This document shows positions 1 to 12,418 of a stretch of 64,000 nucleotides of DNA, one piece after another; the stretch's first letter is position 1; every line of letters starts with the position of its first letter. The stretch spans positions 7,169,858 to 7,233,857 of the forward strand of contig JABACO010000011.1 in NCBI GenBank assembly GCA_013339895.1. The letters are read 5' to 3'. The notes under the pieces were generated by a model. That model was given only the letters and a program-made list of their open reading frames with translations, was not told the origin of the DNA and did not search any database. A program made the position numbers and the translations under genes. Source of the stretch: Ephydatia muelleri. Lineage: Eukaryota > Porifera > Demospongiae > Spongillida > Spongillidae.

Positions 1-1243
1 CGTAACAAGGTTTGTTGCTACCAGTTGAGTAGCTACATATAAATGTACGTTATCGTACCCATACGTTTCGGATCTTTTGTAAACATCGCCGGGCCCATTT
101 CATAATTGTATTGCTGTTAGGCTGTTACGTTGGTAGTTTATCTAAGTAACTGAAGTACAACTACTAGTATAGGTGTGGCCGGAGCTACTATTGGCACCAA
201 TAGTAATACGGCTACATGCATGTGTTTTAATTCTAGAAAATGCGCACCGATTTATCGAGTATCAAAGAAGCTGATAGCAGCGTCAACGGCGTGGTAGCGT
301 ATTTTATTCTGCTGTCTGGCGCTGCGTTGCAACATCCACCACCAGCAAAACGCCGTTGCAATCTTTCAGGTGAAATAAATATAAAATGCATGTGCAAGGC
401 AATGACTTACGTAGGCCTAGGCATTGCACATCTCTCAACTTGGTAATTGCAATAATGTCAGTCATGCATTTCTTACCCTGCACTGCATGCTTTGTGTTTT
501 ATTGTAATATTTAGCTACCTTGCGTACTTACATGTATATTCAGTTACCGCTGTGAAGGCACCGTAGCTAGTGTACTCATGTGAAGGCACCATAGTTATAA
601 GGTGTGACTATTTACAAATGGTTTATTGTGTCAGTGTGGTATGTAGCAGGCTTTGTCAATGTAATGTATGCACATGTGCATATGGACATATGTAGAAAGT
701 TGGCAACGGACTCAAACGTGAATGTTGTGCATGTGTTGTCGACTGCATCACAGTGAAACTTATTAGTGAACAATTTGAAATAAATCACAAGATGACCGCC
801 AATGTATGGGCGATTACTCGATATGACACAACACGCAAGCACTTAAACGCATCACACAGATCAAACAAACTGTCAGACATTCTCTGCAACCATTCTCTGC
901 TACATGTACCAATGTAAAGGTCTTGTTGATAACAATGAATACAATAGTTCAAGGGATGGTATACAAATAGTGCATGCTCATACAAGTATGCATATCTGTG
1001 TATGTGTAAACAATTAATTTTTTGTATGTTTGTATTGTATGTGTGTATGTGTGTTACATATGGACAACATTTCAACAGCCCTTTGCTGCGGCAGAACACA
1101 CATGGCTGAGTTATCTTGAGCCTGAATACCACAAATGCAACAGTGAAAAATGTGAAGCCAGAACAGAGTAAGGCTGTTTGTGTATGTGTGTGTGCGTTAC
1201 CAGTGTGGTAAGGGAGTGGCTCAAATATGGCACTGATCTTGGT

Positions 1244-1244
1244 G

Positions 1245-1304
<60 letters not shown>

Positions 1305-1333
1305 CAAACACACACGCACCACACACACACATG
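1244..1333. repeat. CA microsatellite
   Basis: Dinucleotide CA tract with a few AA interruptions. The same tract, slightly shorter, occurs in the second block copy at about 44525-44610. Confidence 0.95.
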
Positions 1334-1507
1334 ATGTGATATTGTGGTCAATTAGTTATGGCATGTGCAAATGGGAGGGGCTGTGTTTGTGTGTGTTGCC
1401 TACAAATACACATGCATGTACACACATGAGGCTTCTGTAACTTCTACTGTAGACAACTAAAACATATCTAGCAAATTAACCCTCCTTTCCCCCCTGATCT
1501 TGGTGAT

Positions 1508-1508
1508 A

Positions 1509-1589
<81 letters not shown>

Positions 1590-1590
1590 G
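1508..1590. repeat. CA microsatellite
   Basis: Pure CA dinucleotide tract. The paralogous tract is at about 44786-44866. Confidence 0.95.
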
Positions 1591-4417
1591 CACACACAAG
1601 TACATACATGTACAAGCACACACACATATACACACAGTTTGGGGTGTGTATTGTGGGCGGGTCGATGTTACAGGGGGTCACGTGATATACTCTGCTGTGT
1701 AGTGTTGTTGCTGATGTGCTGATATCTTTGGGCAACCAAGTCCCCGATCCTTGACTACGCGCCATACGCGAAATACACGTGTACGAAGCTTCTAAAATCA
1801 CTAAAACATCCATAGAAAAGCAGGCCTTCATTCCATATTAGTGATTTGGTGCTTATTGTGTAGTATAGTGCTATTGTGCAGTGCCTCTAATACGGTGCTG
1901 TGCCTGTGACATAGTGCTATGGTGCAGTGCTTGTGAAATAATCATGGTGCAGTGACTGTGGAGTGGTGCTAAGGTCAGTGGTGTACAGTTGTAGGAAGCA
2001 TAGGGCCCATTGCCACATTCTTATTTTTGTCAAAGTGGGGGCATTACCCCCCCCCCCCCCCCCCCCCACCTTTAATATCATCCTATGTGCTTGATGGTGC
2101 TGTATAGCCATGGTGCTGTGCTTGTGAAGTACATGTAGCTATGGGTCTGTGCTTTTGAAGAAAGTTTGGTGTAGTTGAATGTGAACACTAAGCTTACATG
2201 TACATGTATTACCATTCAGCTGCTAGCCTTATGTAAACTTTCCAGTGGCCCAGTCCTACCATACACAAGTAGCAATAATATTCACTGCCACCATATGCAA
2301 GGCTTCAAAGCTTAGAAGTATCAAGGGCATTGGAAAGTTTTCTATTGCTTTGCACTTTTCAACACACACATGCACACGCATGCACACACACATACACACA
2401 TATGCACACATGCACACGTGTATACATACATGCACACATGCACACACAATCAGTATGTACCGGTACAGAAATGGTGTGGGAACAAGTGTACGAAAAGAAA
2501 AGGTAAAAATTTATTAATGTAACGTGAAATTTTTATAGTAATAAAATTATAACCTTACAAACCTGATTTTGCTGGATGCTGTCCCATAGGTACGTAAGAT
2601 AAATATAATATTCATTTGTGCAGCTCAGAGGTCAACAATAAAAGGGCATTGTTTGCTATGTAAACTGAGGTTATCCTAATCTGATGTTAGCTATTGAGCT
2701 AGACATGTACATGTACCAAGTTCTAAGAAGCAAACACTATTGACGTACATGTAGTACCTACATGTGCATGTATGTGGCATGGGCCTTTTGTGCCTGATGC
2801 CATAAACTTTACAATCAAGTACATGTACATGATGGGAGGGGGGTGGAGTGTGCTTTGGGCCTCATGCAAAACCTTTGGTTAGTGGTAGAGGCATTTACGT
2901 CTGATGCATAAAGTCCTGGTACTTTTTTTTCTAGGGTTCAATATCAAGAGTTGTGTTAAAAGTCTGTTTGGAACTGTTTCTATGGAGATGAGGCGAAATA
3001 TTACTCGAGGACACTCCTGTATCTGGTTTGTACTGGGGAGAGCAGCACCAGGATCCCAATGCTGAGACTGACCATCCGGAGTGTTCAACACCTCCAGGGA
3101 TATCCACCTTAGGCTCAACAAATTTACTTAAATACCCCTACGTTCCACTGTACTCAGCTGGCATGCACTTCTTCATCAAGCAAACCTGATAGGCAGGTGT
3201 GTTGAGTGTACCAAAGGCAGGCAGTTTTAGCAATGGAGGCCTACAAATAATGCTGCCACTGTTCCACTCACCCCTCTTCCACTTCAAAGTTGGGACGCCA
3301 CTCGCATCTAAGAACTTCCGCTCCACCTTCCTATCCCTGGTATGGTGGAGCAATGTGGCTACAATCCAGCCAAATACAACACTTGCATTGGTGCAGCCAC
3401 TACAGTAACTGCTGACACCATTCAGAAGTACATATGGTGCAGCCACACTCATTGTTAGTAATAGCAATAGCAGAAGAGGACAAATTGTGTATGTTTTTTA
3501 AATGCACATTACATGTTTGCACTAACCATACACTGTGCAGAGACAGGGGAGGGGTTTGGGGGCCGTTTGGGCCTGTGCCAGCAAGCATTGGCATAACATA
3601 AAAGGGGGGGGGGGGGGGGGGGGGGTGTATAGTATGCTTTTAACCTGATGCAGAGGCTTTGGCCTAGTGATAGACTGATCAGCGCTACAGTTTACACAAA
3701 ACTTTTCTTTAAAAGAAAAAAAATGAAAGCATTGCTATTCCATTGAAGCCCACGAAGGTGATTAAAAGCGCTTTACGTGTGGTTACTGACTCTGGCCTGG
3801 CCATACACATGTATGCAGACAAGATTCAAAATACGGCACGTGCAGATTTGATGTTAATCGATCTAGGTAGGGCTGAAATGCCTACGTAGGTCGCAACTGT
3901 ACTGAAAAGTGCCATTTGCAAATATCTATGTCTTGTATCAGTGCACGTGCCTATTAGCCTTCGCGCTTCATTCATCGAGCTGCAAGCAGGCTAAACGAAC
4001 ACGATAAGGAAAACACTATATAGGTCAAAAGTGTCCATGACGATCAACATCATAGTGTCCCTCTTGGCAGTCGAGACCTACGGTACTAGTCTGGGACTAT
4101 CGTACTTTTGTATCAGGCCAGAAGCTGGCAGTAACCATATCGGGCTCTCGGCCTCCCCCCCCCCCCATTGTCCGGTTATTAGTATAGTTAAGTTCTATCT
4201 TCAGCTAAATTAACTTACTGTGCATATATTTATTCACCATTTGTTCAATGAATATCAATGTTAGTTGAATAATTCTGGCGGATGACGCAAGGCATTACGC
4301 AATGACATATTTGATGAATAGCGGTATAAATTAATTTTGTGTCTTGATTTTAGTTCAAGAATGGTTCAGGGAATAATTTTTTGAAGTACATATATCATGA
4401 TCAGACCGATTTATAGG
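1591..4417. other. No recognisable gene; internal part of an E3-type transposon (copy A)
   Basis: I found no supported exon here. It holds homopolymer runs (C at 2049-2067, G at 3604-3625), CACA/CATA-rich patches near 2360-2450 and short ORFs without family signatures. The same sequence in copy B lies inside transposon E3, so it is probably transposon interior. Confidence 0.6.
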
Positions 4418-4439
4418 ACATTTTACAAGTGTTTAAAAT

Positions 4440-6496
4440 TCAATTTGAAATAAAAAGCAAGATGACCGCCTATGTATGGGCCATTTCTGGATATGGTTAT
4501 TCAGCTTACAAGCGTCACCAAAACCCTTTGTACTGTCCACCTGAAACGTCTTCTGAGGAAGCGTCTCAAAGCATTTTAATAGATGACGATGGGCCTGATG
4601 ATGGCAGGATTCTTTTCAAACAGAAGGGAAAGACATTAGTGATGTTCGGAATTATGATCATGGAGAATCAGAGGAGGAAGAAGTGATTCAGAAAATTTCT
4701 GATGAATGGAGTGGTTCTGTCAGTTCTGACAAGGAATCAGATCTTGAGAATCATGAGCAAGAAAACGAAGCACAAGTAGTGGACAATATTGATGACATTG
4801 ATCAAGAAATGTGTGTGCAACCTATATACTAACAGACATGATGCCAGATGATGTAAGCCACTATGAATCTGCATCCAGGTCAATGTACAACAGTACCAAC
4901 GCCCTTTCAACTACAAATCACAATGTGAATGTAGCTGGTGAAAAATCATATGGATCATTAAGTAGCCTTGTGCTCCAACCTTTAGCCAAAGGCTTGGTTT
5001 TTTTTCCAGCTGGTGTACAAGGTTTCAGACAGGGGTATAGAATTTGTCTTAAAGGTTTTTGAAACTTTGCTAAAAATAATAGCTCAGTGTCTGAATGATG
5101 ATAGAATACAGCTTCTATTAAACCAGTTACCAAAAACAGTTTATCAATTGAGAAAGATATTTGGAAAAAATAAACTTTGTGTAGAGTTAAACAAGTTTGC
5201 TGTGTGTCCCAAATGCTCAGCATGCTATAATATCCGAAATAGTGCATCCTCAAATATGGTTTGCACAGAAAAAACTGGAACTCAAAAAATGACCTGTGGG
5301 GCTGAGCTTCTTTGCAAAGTTAAATGTGGAAAGCACTATCGATTTGTCCCCAAAAAGTATATGTTTATTGCCCCTTAAAAACATCATTATGCAGGTTGTT
5401 TTTAAAGAAAGAATTTTTAACGGATATTGAACATTGGAGATCAAGGGCGCCTGTTGAAAATGTACATGTTCTCTGCTTCTCAAACCAATTGTGACCATAG
5501 ATGATGTTATTAAGGGTGATGAGGAACTCACTGCATTCTGCAATACATATGAGAAACTGTATGGTAAAAATACATGCACACCAAACATGCATCTTCACTT
5601 GCATTAAAAAGACTGTATGTTAGATTATGGAACCAGTGCATTCATTTGTGGTGCGTACCATTTGAACGTTACAATGGTGTTTTTTGAAAGCTTCCAGCAT
5701 AAATTGGATCTGCCCTGAACTTCAAGTGATGACAAAGTTTCTTAATTTTCAGGAAGCTAAGAGTCAGTATCATTGACAGGGGCCTGTATTGAATGGCTTC
5801 ATGAAGAAGAAACATCTTGCCAAGGCTCTATTCAACAGACCCTAGCTGATCCGAACATTTTACAAAGATACTCCAGACACGTTTTCTGTTCAATTGAACA
5901 ATCGATGCTACTAATAGTGTGACATATGAGGCAACATCAAAAGTGAGCGAGAAGCTGTTTTCATTGGATGAAGTTGAGTGGCTGAGAAACGTCTATTTGG
6001 CTCTATATCCTCTGTCAAAAATTACACATGTGTTTATGGCTCATGATGTTTTTAATGAGTGAGTATTTTGGGGGAGAAATTTTTGTCAGTGAAAGCTAGG
6101 GGCAATAGTTCACATAGTATCATTGCCTATTGGCCAAAGCCTCTTGAAGGGAGAAACTCTTATCAGCTAGCAGTTGTGAATACCGAGCAGGTGAAGTTCA
6201 ATACTTCTTTTACCACACTGGCAATGATGCATCCCGGAAAACCAGAATCTCATGTCACTCATGTATTTGCATATGTACACTGGTATGAAAATCATCCTTA
6301 CCAAGACATGCAGGTGTATCCTATGAAAACATTTACCAACATTACAAAGAAAAGTGGACCATCAGTATTCCTTCCTCTAAGCAGGATCATTAATCAGTGT
6401 GCAGAATTAAACACAACACAGAAGTTTGACTTTGGAGTTGATAATGTGCTAGTGTTATGTCCAGTCAATAGAAAGATTCAACTTTTTGAATCTTAG
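4440..6496 (+). pseudogene. Broken TNP2-like (CACTA/EnSpm) transposase, copy A
   Basis: Fragments of the transposase described at 47726-49780. Visible parts, in order, are an acidic N-terminal region (4460-4800), a zinc-knuckle-like segment with FAVCPKCSACY and later CGAELLCKVKCG (5013-5378), the C-terminal region with ERYNG (about 5660) and a final stretch ending VLVLCPVNRKIQ (6059-6496). The central part of the family, with the GPKEP and DPMHN motifs seen at 28407-30650, is absent. Compared with copy B this copy has extra one-base indels near 5640, 5685, 5775, 5900, 6060, 6157 and 6222, so the C-terminal frame is split into several pieces. It cannot encode a working transposase. Confidence 0.8.
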
Positions 6497-7070
6497 AATA
6501 GTAATCAATTCCAAGGTTTATAAAATGTTGTAATCGCACTTCTGTACTCTACTTTGCGTTGTTTCCTCATTGACGTGGCAATACATACATGTTATATTTA
6601 TTATGGTACATTATTGAAGGGGCGTGGCATCATAACAACGTTTATTGATGCATCACATGACATGCAATTCTTAAATTGAATGCACGCGTGTTCTTAATCT
6701 TATATGATTCAATCCGATACTGAACTTGGTGAGAGAGTTATGATAATCATGACCCAAGTAGAAAGTCATTCAGAACTGTTGCCTCTATGTTTATGCGTAT
6801 ATACTTATTACAAGGTATAGCCATTGAAACATGATTGGTTGGAATGTTAATATTTATAATTCATGTTCCATTAGTCATGGCACTCTCACAACAATCTCAT
6901 TGTAATGTCCATTAACGATGTGATGGTAATGACTACGATACTAAAGTTACGCATGTGTTAATCAATGTATAAATATATACACGCATGTGCTGATGTAAAA
7001 TGATGATGGTCTGGTGTCAATAGTAGTGGTGATGTCAAAAGCTTCCTTGCCAAAGTAGCCAGCCATGATG
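6497..7070. other. No gene seen; AT-rich transposon interior
   Basis: AT-rich DNA after the transposase stop codon with no supported exon or repeat. It is shared with 49780-50370. Confidence 0.6.
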
Positions 7071-7074
7071 TCCT

Positions 7075-8440
7075 GAATTACGACAGAATTTAGGCTTCAA
7101 TTATACATTTTAACAGAGACACTATGACTCACGTGGCGGTAACGCCCACTTCCGGTCACAGGGTCACCTTGGGGGTGGTTCAACCTCTTCACCCTCCAAG
7201 GTGGACTGTCGTAGTGACAGGCTGCTCTGAATTGCAACAGAATTTATGCTTCAATTATACATTTTAACAGAGACACTATGACTCACGTGGCGGTAACGCC
7301 CACTTCCGGTCACAAGGACACCTTGGGGGTGGTTCAACCTCTTCACCCTCCAAGGTGGACTGTCGTAGTGACAGGCTGCTCTGAATTGCGACAGATTTTA
7401 GGCTTCAATTCAGATTTTAACAGAGACACTATGACTCACGTGGCGGTAACGCCCACTTCCGGTCACAGGGTCACCTTGGGGGTGGTTCAACAGGGTCACC
7501 TTGGGCAACCTCTTCACCCTCCAAGGTGGACTGTTGTAGTGACATGCTGCTCTGAATTGCGACAGAATTTAGGCTTCAATTATACATTTTAACAGACACA
7601 CTATGACTCACGTGGCGGTAACGCCCACTTCCGGTCACAGGGTCACCTTGGGGGTGGTTCAACTTCTTCACCCTCCATGGTGGACTGTTGTAGTGACATG
7701 CTGCACTGAATTGCGACAGAATTATGCTTCAATTCCAGATTTTAACAGAAACACTATGACTCACGTGGCGGTAACGCCCACTTCCGGTCACAGGGTCACC
7801 TTGGGGGTGGTTCAACCTCTTCACCCTCCAAGGGGACTGTTGGTGACAGCTGCTCTGAATTGCACAGAATTTAGGCTTCATTTACATTTTAACAGAGACA
7901 CTATGACTCACGTGGCGGTAACGCCCACTTCCGTCACAGGGTCACCTTGGGGGTGGTTCAACCTCTTCACCCTCCAAGGTGGACTGTTGTAGTGACAGCT
8001 GCTCTGAATTGCAACAGAATTATGCTTCAATTAGATTTTAACAGAGACACTATGACTCACGTGGCGGTAACGCCCACTTCCGGTCACAGGGTCACCTTGG
8101 GGGTGGTTCAACCTCTTCACCTCCAAGGTGGATGTTGTAGTGACATGCTGCTCTGAATTGCGACAGAATTTCTTCAATTCCAGATTTTAACAGAGACACT
8201 ATGACTCACGTGGCGGTAACGCCCACTTCCGGTCACAGGGTCACCTTGGGGGTGGTTCAACCTCTTCACCCTCCAAGGTGGACTGTCGTAGTGACAGGCT
8301 GCTCTGAATTGCGACAGATTTTAGGCTTCAATTCCAGATTTTAACAGAGACACTATGGCGGTAACGCCCACTTCCGGTCACAGGGTCACCTTGGGGGTGG
8401 TTCAACCCCTTCACAGCTCTGAATTGCGACAGAATTCATA
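7075..8440. repeat. 154-bp minisatellite, about nine units (copy A)
   Basis: Tandem units of about 154 bp, each containing actatgactcacgtggcgg, the segment ggtcaccttgggggtggttc and a spacer with caacagaatttaggcttcaa. Unit starts fall near 7121, 7275, 7428, 7600, 7755, 7898, 8049, 8200 and 8353. Several units in this copy have lost single bases compared with copy B (50380-51735), and a unit near 7470 has an internal partial repeat of the ggtcaccttggg segment. Short ORFs running through it are repeat artefacts. Confidence 0.95.
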
Positions 8441-8898
8441 ATTCCACATTTTTAATGTGAACGTTAGTAAATTGCAGAGCAAACCACACATACCCATCAG
8501 TCACTTGACCCCTACCATTGGAGTGGGACCAATTTGAAGCTTATACTATACTGCAAACCTTGCATCACATACACTTGAATGTGCAGACATGAAAGTTTGT
8601 CATTAGAAGCAAACCACTCACCTGAGATAGCTATACTCATCAGTGTCACCATCAGACAGTCACATCCCCATTAGAGTCACATACCTGTACTTGACCCCTA
8701 TTTTGGGGTGACAACTCTGCACCAAACCATGTGTCACATATCTACACAGATAGACATGAAAGTTTGTATATTGCATTATTAAAAGCAAACCCCACTCACC
8801 TCAGATAGCCACACTCATCAGAGTCAAATGATTCTTAGGAGACAATTGGGATGACAACATGACCATTTTGAAGCATATACACTAAACCTAGCCAGGAG
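8441..8898. other. No gene seen; two imperfect direct repeats
   Basis: Contains two diverged repeats of a segment with gacatgaaagtttgt and agcaaacc near 8588-8640 and 8753-8815, each followed by cactcacctgagatag or a close variant. No coding signal was seen. Confidence 0.55.
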
Positions 8899-8907
8899 AT
8901 TGGGGGG

Positions 8908-8979
<72 letters not shown>

Positions 8980-9141
8980 GGGGTCGGGTCGTCGTGTCGG
9001 TCGAACGACCCCCTCCCGACGACTTTCCCGCACTCTCATCCACTACTAGTTTATATAGAAATGGACGGTTCCTGGGTGAGGGAGGTACTAGGTTGCCATA
9101 AATCGGACCTGAAGCCTCCCCCCCCCCCCCCCCCCCCCCTC
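8899..9141. repeat. Long poly-G tract followed by poly-C tract at a contig end
   Basis: A G run of roughly 70-80 bases (8902-8978) and a C run (about 9117-9139) sit just before the N gap. The matching runs in copy B (52221-52260 and 52395-52422) have different lengths. G/C homopolymers of this size are hard to sequence and probably caused the assembly break. Confidence 0.9.
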
Positions 9142-9149
9142 TTCCATTG

Positions 9150-10149
9150 NNNNNNNNNNNNNNNNNNNNNNNNNNNNNNNNNNNNNNNNNNNNNNNNNNN
9201 NNNNNNNNNNNNNNNNNNNNNNNNNNNNNNNNNNNNNNNNNNNNNNNNNNNNNNNNNNNNNNNNNNNNNNNNNNNNNNNNNNNNNNNNNNNNNNNNNNNN
9301 NNNNNNNNNNNNNNNNNNNNNNNNNNNNNNNNNNNNNNNNNNNNNNNNNNNNNNNNNNNNNNNNNNNNNNNNNNNNNNNNNNNNNNNNNNNNNNNNNNNN
9401 NNNNNNNNNNNNNNNNNNNNNNNNNNNNNNNNNNNNNNNNNNNNNNNNNNNNNNNNNNNNNNNNNNNNNNNNNNNNNNNNNNNNNNNNNNNNNNNNNNNN
9501 NNNNNNNNNNNNNNNNNNNNNNNNNNNNNNNNNNNNNNNNNNNNNNNNNNNNNNNNNNNNNNNNNNNNNNNNNNNNNNNNNNNNNNNNNNNNNNNNNNNN
9601 NNNNNNNNNNNNNNNNNNNNNNNNNNNNNNNNNNNNNNNNNNNNNNNNNNNNNNNNNNNNNNNNNNNNNNNNNNNNNNNNNNNNNNNNNNNNNNNNNNNN
9701 NNNNNNNNNNNNNNNNNNNNNNNNNNNNNNNNNNNNNNNNNNNNNNNNNNNNNNNNNNNNNNNNNNNNNNNNNNNNNNNNNNNNNNNNNNNNNNNNNNNN
9801 NNNNNNNNNNNNNNNNNNNNNNNNNNNNNNNNNNNNNNNNNNNNNNNNNNNNNNNNNNNNNNNNNNNNNNNNNNNNNNNNNNNNNNNNNNNNNNNNNNNN
9901 NNNNNNNNNNNNNNNNNNNNNNNNNNNNNNNNNNNNNNNNNNNNNNNNNNNNNNNNNNNNNNNNNNNNNNNNNNNNNNNNNNNNNNNNNNNNNNNNNNNN
10001 NNNNNNNNNNNNNNNNNNNNNNNNNNNNNNNNNNNNNNNNNNNNNNNNNNNNNNNNNNNNNNNNNNNNNNNNNNNNNNNNNNNNNNNNNNNNNNNNNNNN
10101 NNNNNNNNNNNNNNNNNNNNNNNNNNNNNNNNNNNNNNNNNNNNNNNNN
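9150..10149. other. Assembly gap of exactly 1000 N
   Basis: Run of 1000 undetermined bases of conventional size, so the true distance is unknown. Any reading frame crossing it is meaningless. Confidence 1.
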
Positions 10150-10430
10150 AGTGTAGCACACTTGTAGAACATTACGTTGTTCATGTGTTCATACTACCCT
10201 TGTTCCCTTCCTTTTTTACACCACCTTTGCCTTTAAGTTCTATATCCCCCAAGTTTCTCATAGAGAATATTTTTACTTGTGTAACTACACTGTGGATCTG
10301 GGGATCCTCCCCAAATGCTAATTTCACTAAGCAATGTTATCAGTCAATCAGAAATGATGTGAAGGACCCATTAAATATCTAATTTATGAGACAACAGTAC
10401 AAACGCACACAATGCACTATGTGTGTGCAG

Positions 10431-10487
10431 GTGGAGGAGGAAGGAGAGGTGGTGCTAGATGATGAGGATGAGGGAGGAGTGGTGCAG
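10431..10487 (+). CDS. Candidate 57-bp acidic exon
   Basis: The segment lies between an AG acceptor (gtgtgtgcag) and a GT donor (cag|gtatct) and reads VEEEGEVVLDDEDEGGVV, a strongly acidic peptide, in one open frame of exact codon length. I do not recognise a family. It could be one exon of an unidentified host gene on the plus strand, or a chance open stretch in purine-rich DNA. Confidence 0.3.
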
Positions 10488-10527
10488 GTATCTGGTTGTG
10501 TTGTACTCCTCCAAGATCTTCTTACAG

Positions 10528-12103
10528 CCTGAATGCCTCCATGGAGCCAGTATTCATCATTGTGCTTGGTGTAATGCCTTTTTGATGTAGCATACTTTCA
10601 TAAGCAGTCAATCCTGGCATCTGTTCTGATAATGTCCATGAGGCATTCCATTTATTGCTAGAAAAGTACACCCTCTTTGCATTGTCGTTGTGTTTTTCAA
10701 CACTATGCATATAAAAAAATTGCACTGCAGTTTCCATTCAGAATCACCCATCAATTGATATACACACCTTGGCCTGAAAACTTTCGTAGATTACCATACC
10801 GCCTAATGCACTCTGGTACATGGTATACCATACAGTGCATGTATGGTGTAACATGACTCTTTTAGTAACCTCCTGCAGGTATTGACAGGAAGCTATCAAT
10901 CCATTGCTTTGCCTAATAGAAAATATAATCAGTAACAGTTCTCACTACTACCTACACCTTAACGTTCTGGTGTATAGTGTCAAATGAATTGGCACTTCAG
11001 CAGATAAGGTGTTGCAAAGCTCTTGAAAGTCCTGCCATCCATGTTAACGAACCACATTACTGATCAGTCAGGCCTTCTGCTTACCTTCAAATCCCAAATG
11101 CCTTTGATATGGTCTCATAGTCTTCACAACCTTTGACGACAGCTCTTGTGTGGTTGCCTGCATGTTCAGAAACAAATTACTTCTTTGAGGGGGAAAGGAT
11201 GCAGATTTATCATAACAATGTTGTACACAGATCTACATGTATGCATCCCTCCTTGGCAAGTGTGTAGTTACTGTTGGTTTGGGTCACATATGTGGCATGT
11301 AGTGACTGCATGCTATATTCATGTAAGTGAGTGACGTTAGAACTTGACTGTGGGCAGCCAATTATTCATTGCCTATTGTCTCTGTAATTAATGTTTTTAC
11401 AGCAGTTAGCAATCACCATGCATCTTCATGTGTGTAATGCAGACCTGTACTACATGTAAGGTTTTCTAACTGTCCACCCTTTCCACACACACGCATGCAC
11501 ACACACAGACACGCACACACACACACACACTTACCAGTTCCTGATAAATATCTGCCTTGAGGGACTAAGATAGAAAAAGACAAGATCATCATGTTGCTTG
11601 TCCTTGAGAATTTAACACCATCACCACTGAAGTTTCTCACCAAGCTGGAACAAAGTTGGACATTCCCCAAGCTGCAAATGAATGCAAAGATAACAATATG
11701 GGACAGTGTCCAGCAAAATCACCCTTCTGGGTAGTTTTTCAAGTTTTCAAATTTTTAACATAAGCCTCTATCAAATTACATGTATTCTTACACATCCAAA
11801 ATTGGACTATCCATCATAAAGTTATTGGGCACTGAATTTATAGTTACCCATACATTTCCATGTGCGCGTTACTTTCTTTTTGCTAGACACACAGCTGTCC
11901 ATTTATTTTAAAAACACTAACCAGTCTAGTTATCTCCTCCTGAATTGCCGTTTCAACGTGCCTATAAGACCCATCAACGTTGGGATACTAAATAGTTTCA
12001 CCTGTTTTGTTGAGCTCCGATCTAGCAGCTTTAACTTTGCTTGCTCTTGGAAGGCTTTCGCATTTCGCTTGGTAAATGCATCGCTCACACCGTACTTATC
12101 CAT
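10528..12103 (-). CDS. Candidate multi-exon gene of unknown function, minus strand
   Basis: Several open segments with splice signals lie in order on the minus strand. About 12103-12012 starts MDKYGVSDAFTKRNAKAF and ends TKQ before a GT. About 11960-11914 reads HVETAIQEEITRL between AG and GT. 11672-11536 begins LGNVQLCSSLVRNF and ends YLSGT at GTAAGT. 11156-11085 begins ATTQELSSKVVKTM and ends RHLGFE at GTAAGC. 10695-10528 contains SSNKWNASWTLSEQMPG. The peptides look like real coding sequence with short introns, but I do not recognise a family, and the joins between the last pieces are not in frame as read. It may be a degraded host gene or another transposon gene. Confidence 0.4.
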
Positions 12104-12418
12104 AAATACAGGACTTCTAGTTCTCTCCTTTCTTCTCTTTGTGCATCCGAATCAAAAGAGAATGTGAACACTCTTACCGGACGCAGTGTGCAGTGTGCAC
12201 ACACAGGCATGTGCTGAATACCTTGTACTTTGGCAAGGCTATTCTAAGGAAGAGTGTTCATGGCTGGTGGAAGACGCCATGACGTTTGATGCAGACTAGT
12301 AAAGGTGTGCTAATGCATTGTCCCACATACACCCCCCCCCCTCCATGTAGGAATTAAGTAGCTCAGTGTTGTCAAATTAATATCATGTGATTTTACTGCA
12401 TCTCAACATCCCATTGCA

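Larger units (their letters stand above)
1..9149. repeat. Long duplicated block, copy A (matches 43281-52439)
   Basis: From base 1 the sequence follows 43281 onward almost base for base with an offset of 43280, through CA tracts, a broken transposase, a 154-bp minisatellite and poly-G/poly-C tracts, and stops at the N gap. Copy A has many single-base indels relative to copy B, for example near 5640, 5685, 5900, 6060 and throughout 7800-8160, and these break reading frames that copy B keeps open. This pattern fits a poorly corrected contig end or an alternative haplotype placed in the same scaffold. A true segmental duplication is possible. The left limit is the window edge, so the real extent is unknown. 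Confidence 0.95.

Noticed and set aside
1..13. cgtaacaaggttt resembles the 3' end of 18S rRNA
   Set aside because: Only 13 bases match, the following sequence is unrelated to rRNA or ITS, and the same bases recur at 43281 within a transposon.
8888..10382. Long open frames of 350-420 codons
   Set aside because: They cross the 1000-N gap and poly-G/poly-C runs; the length is an artefact.
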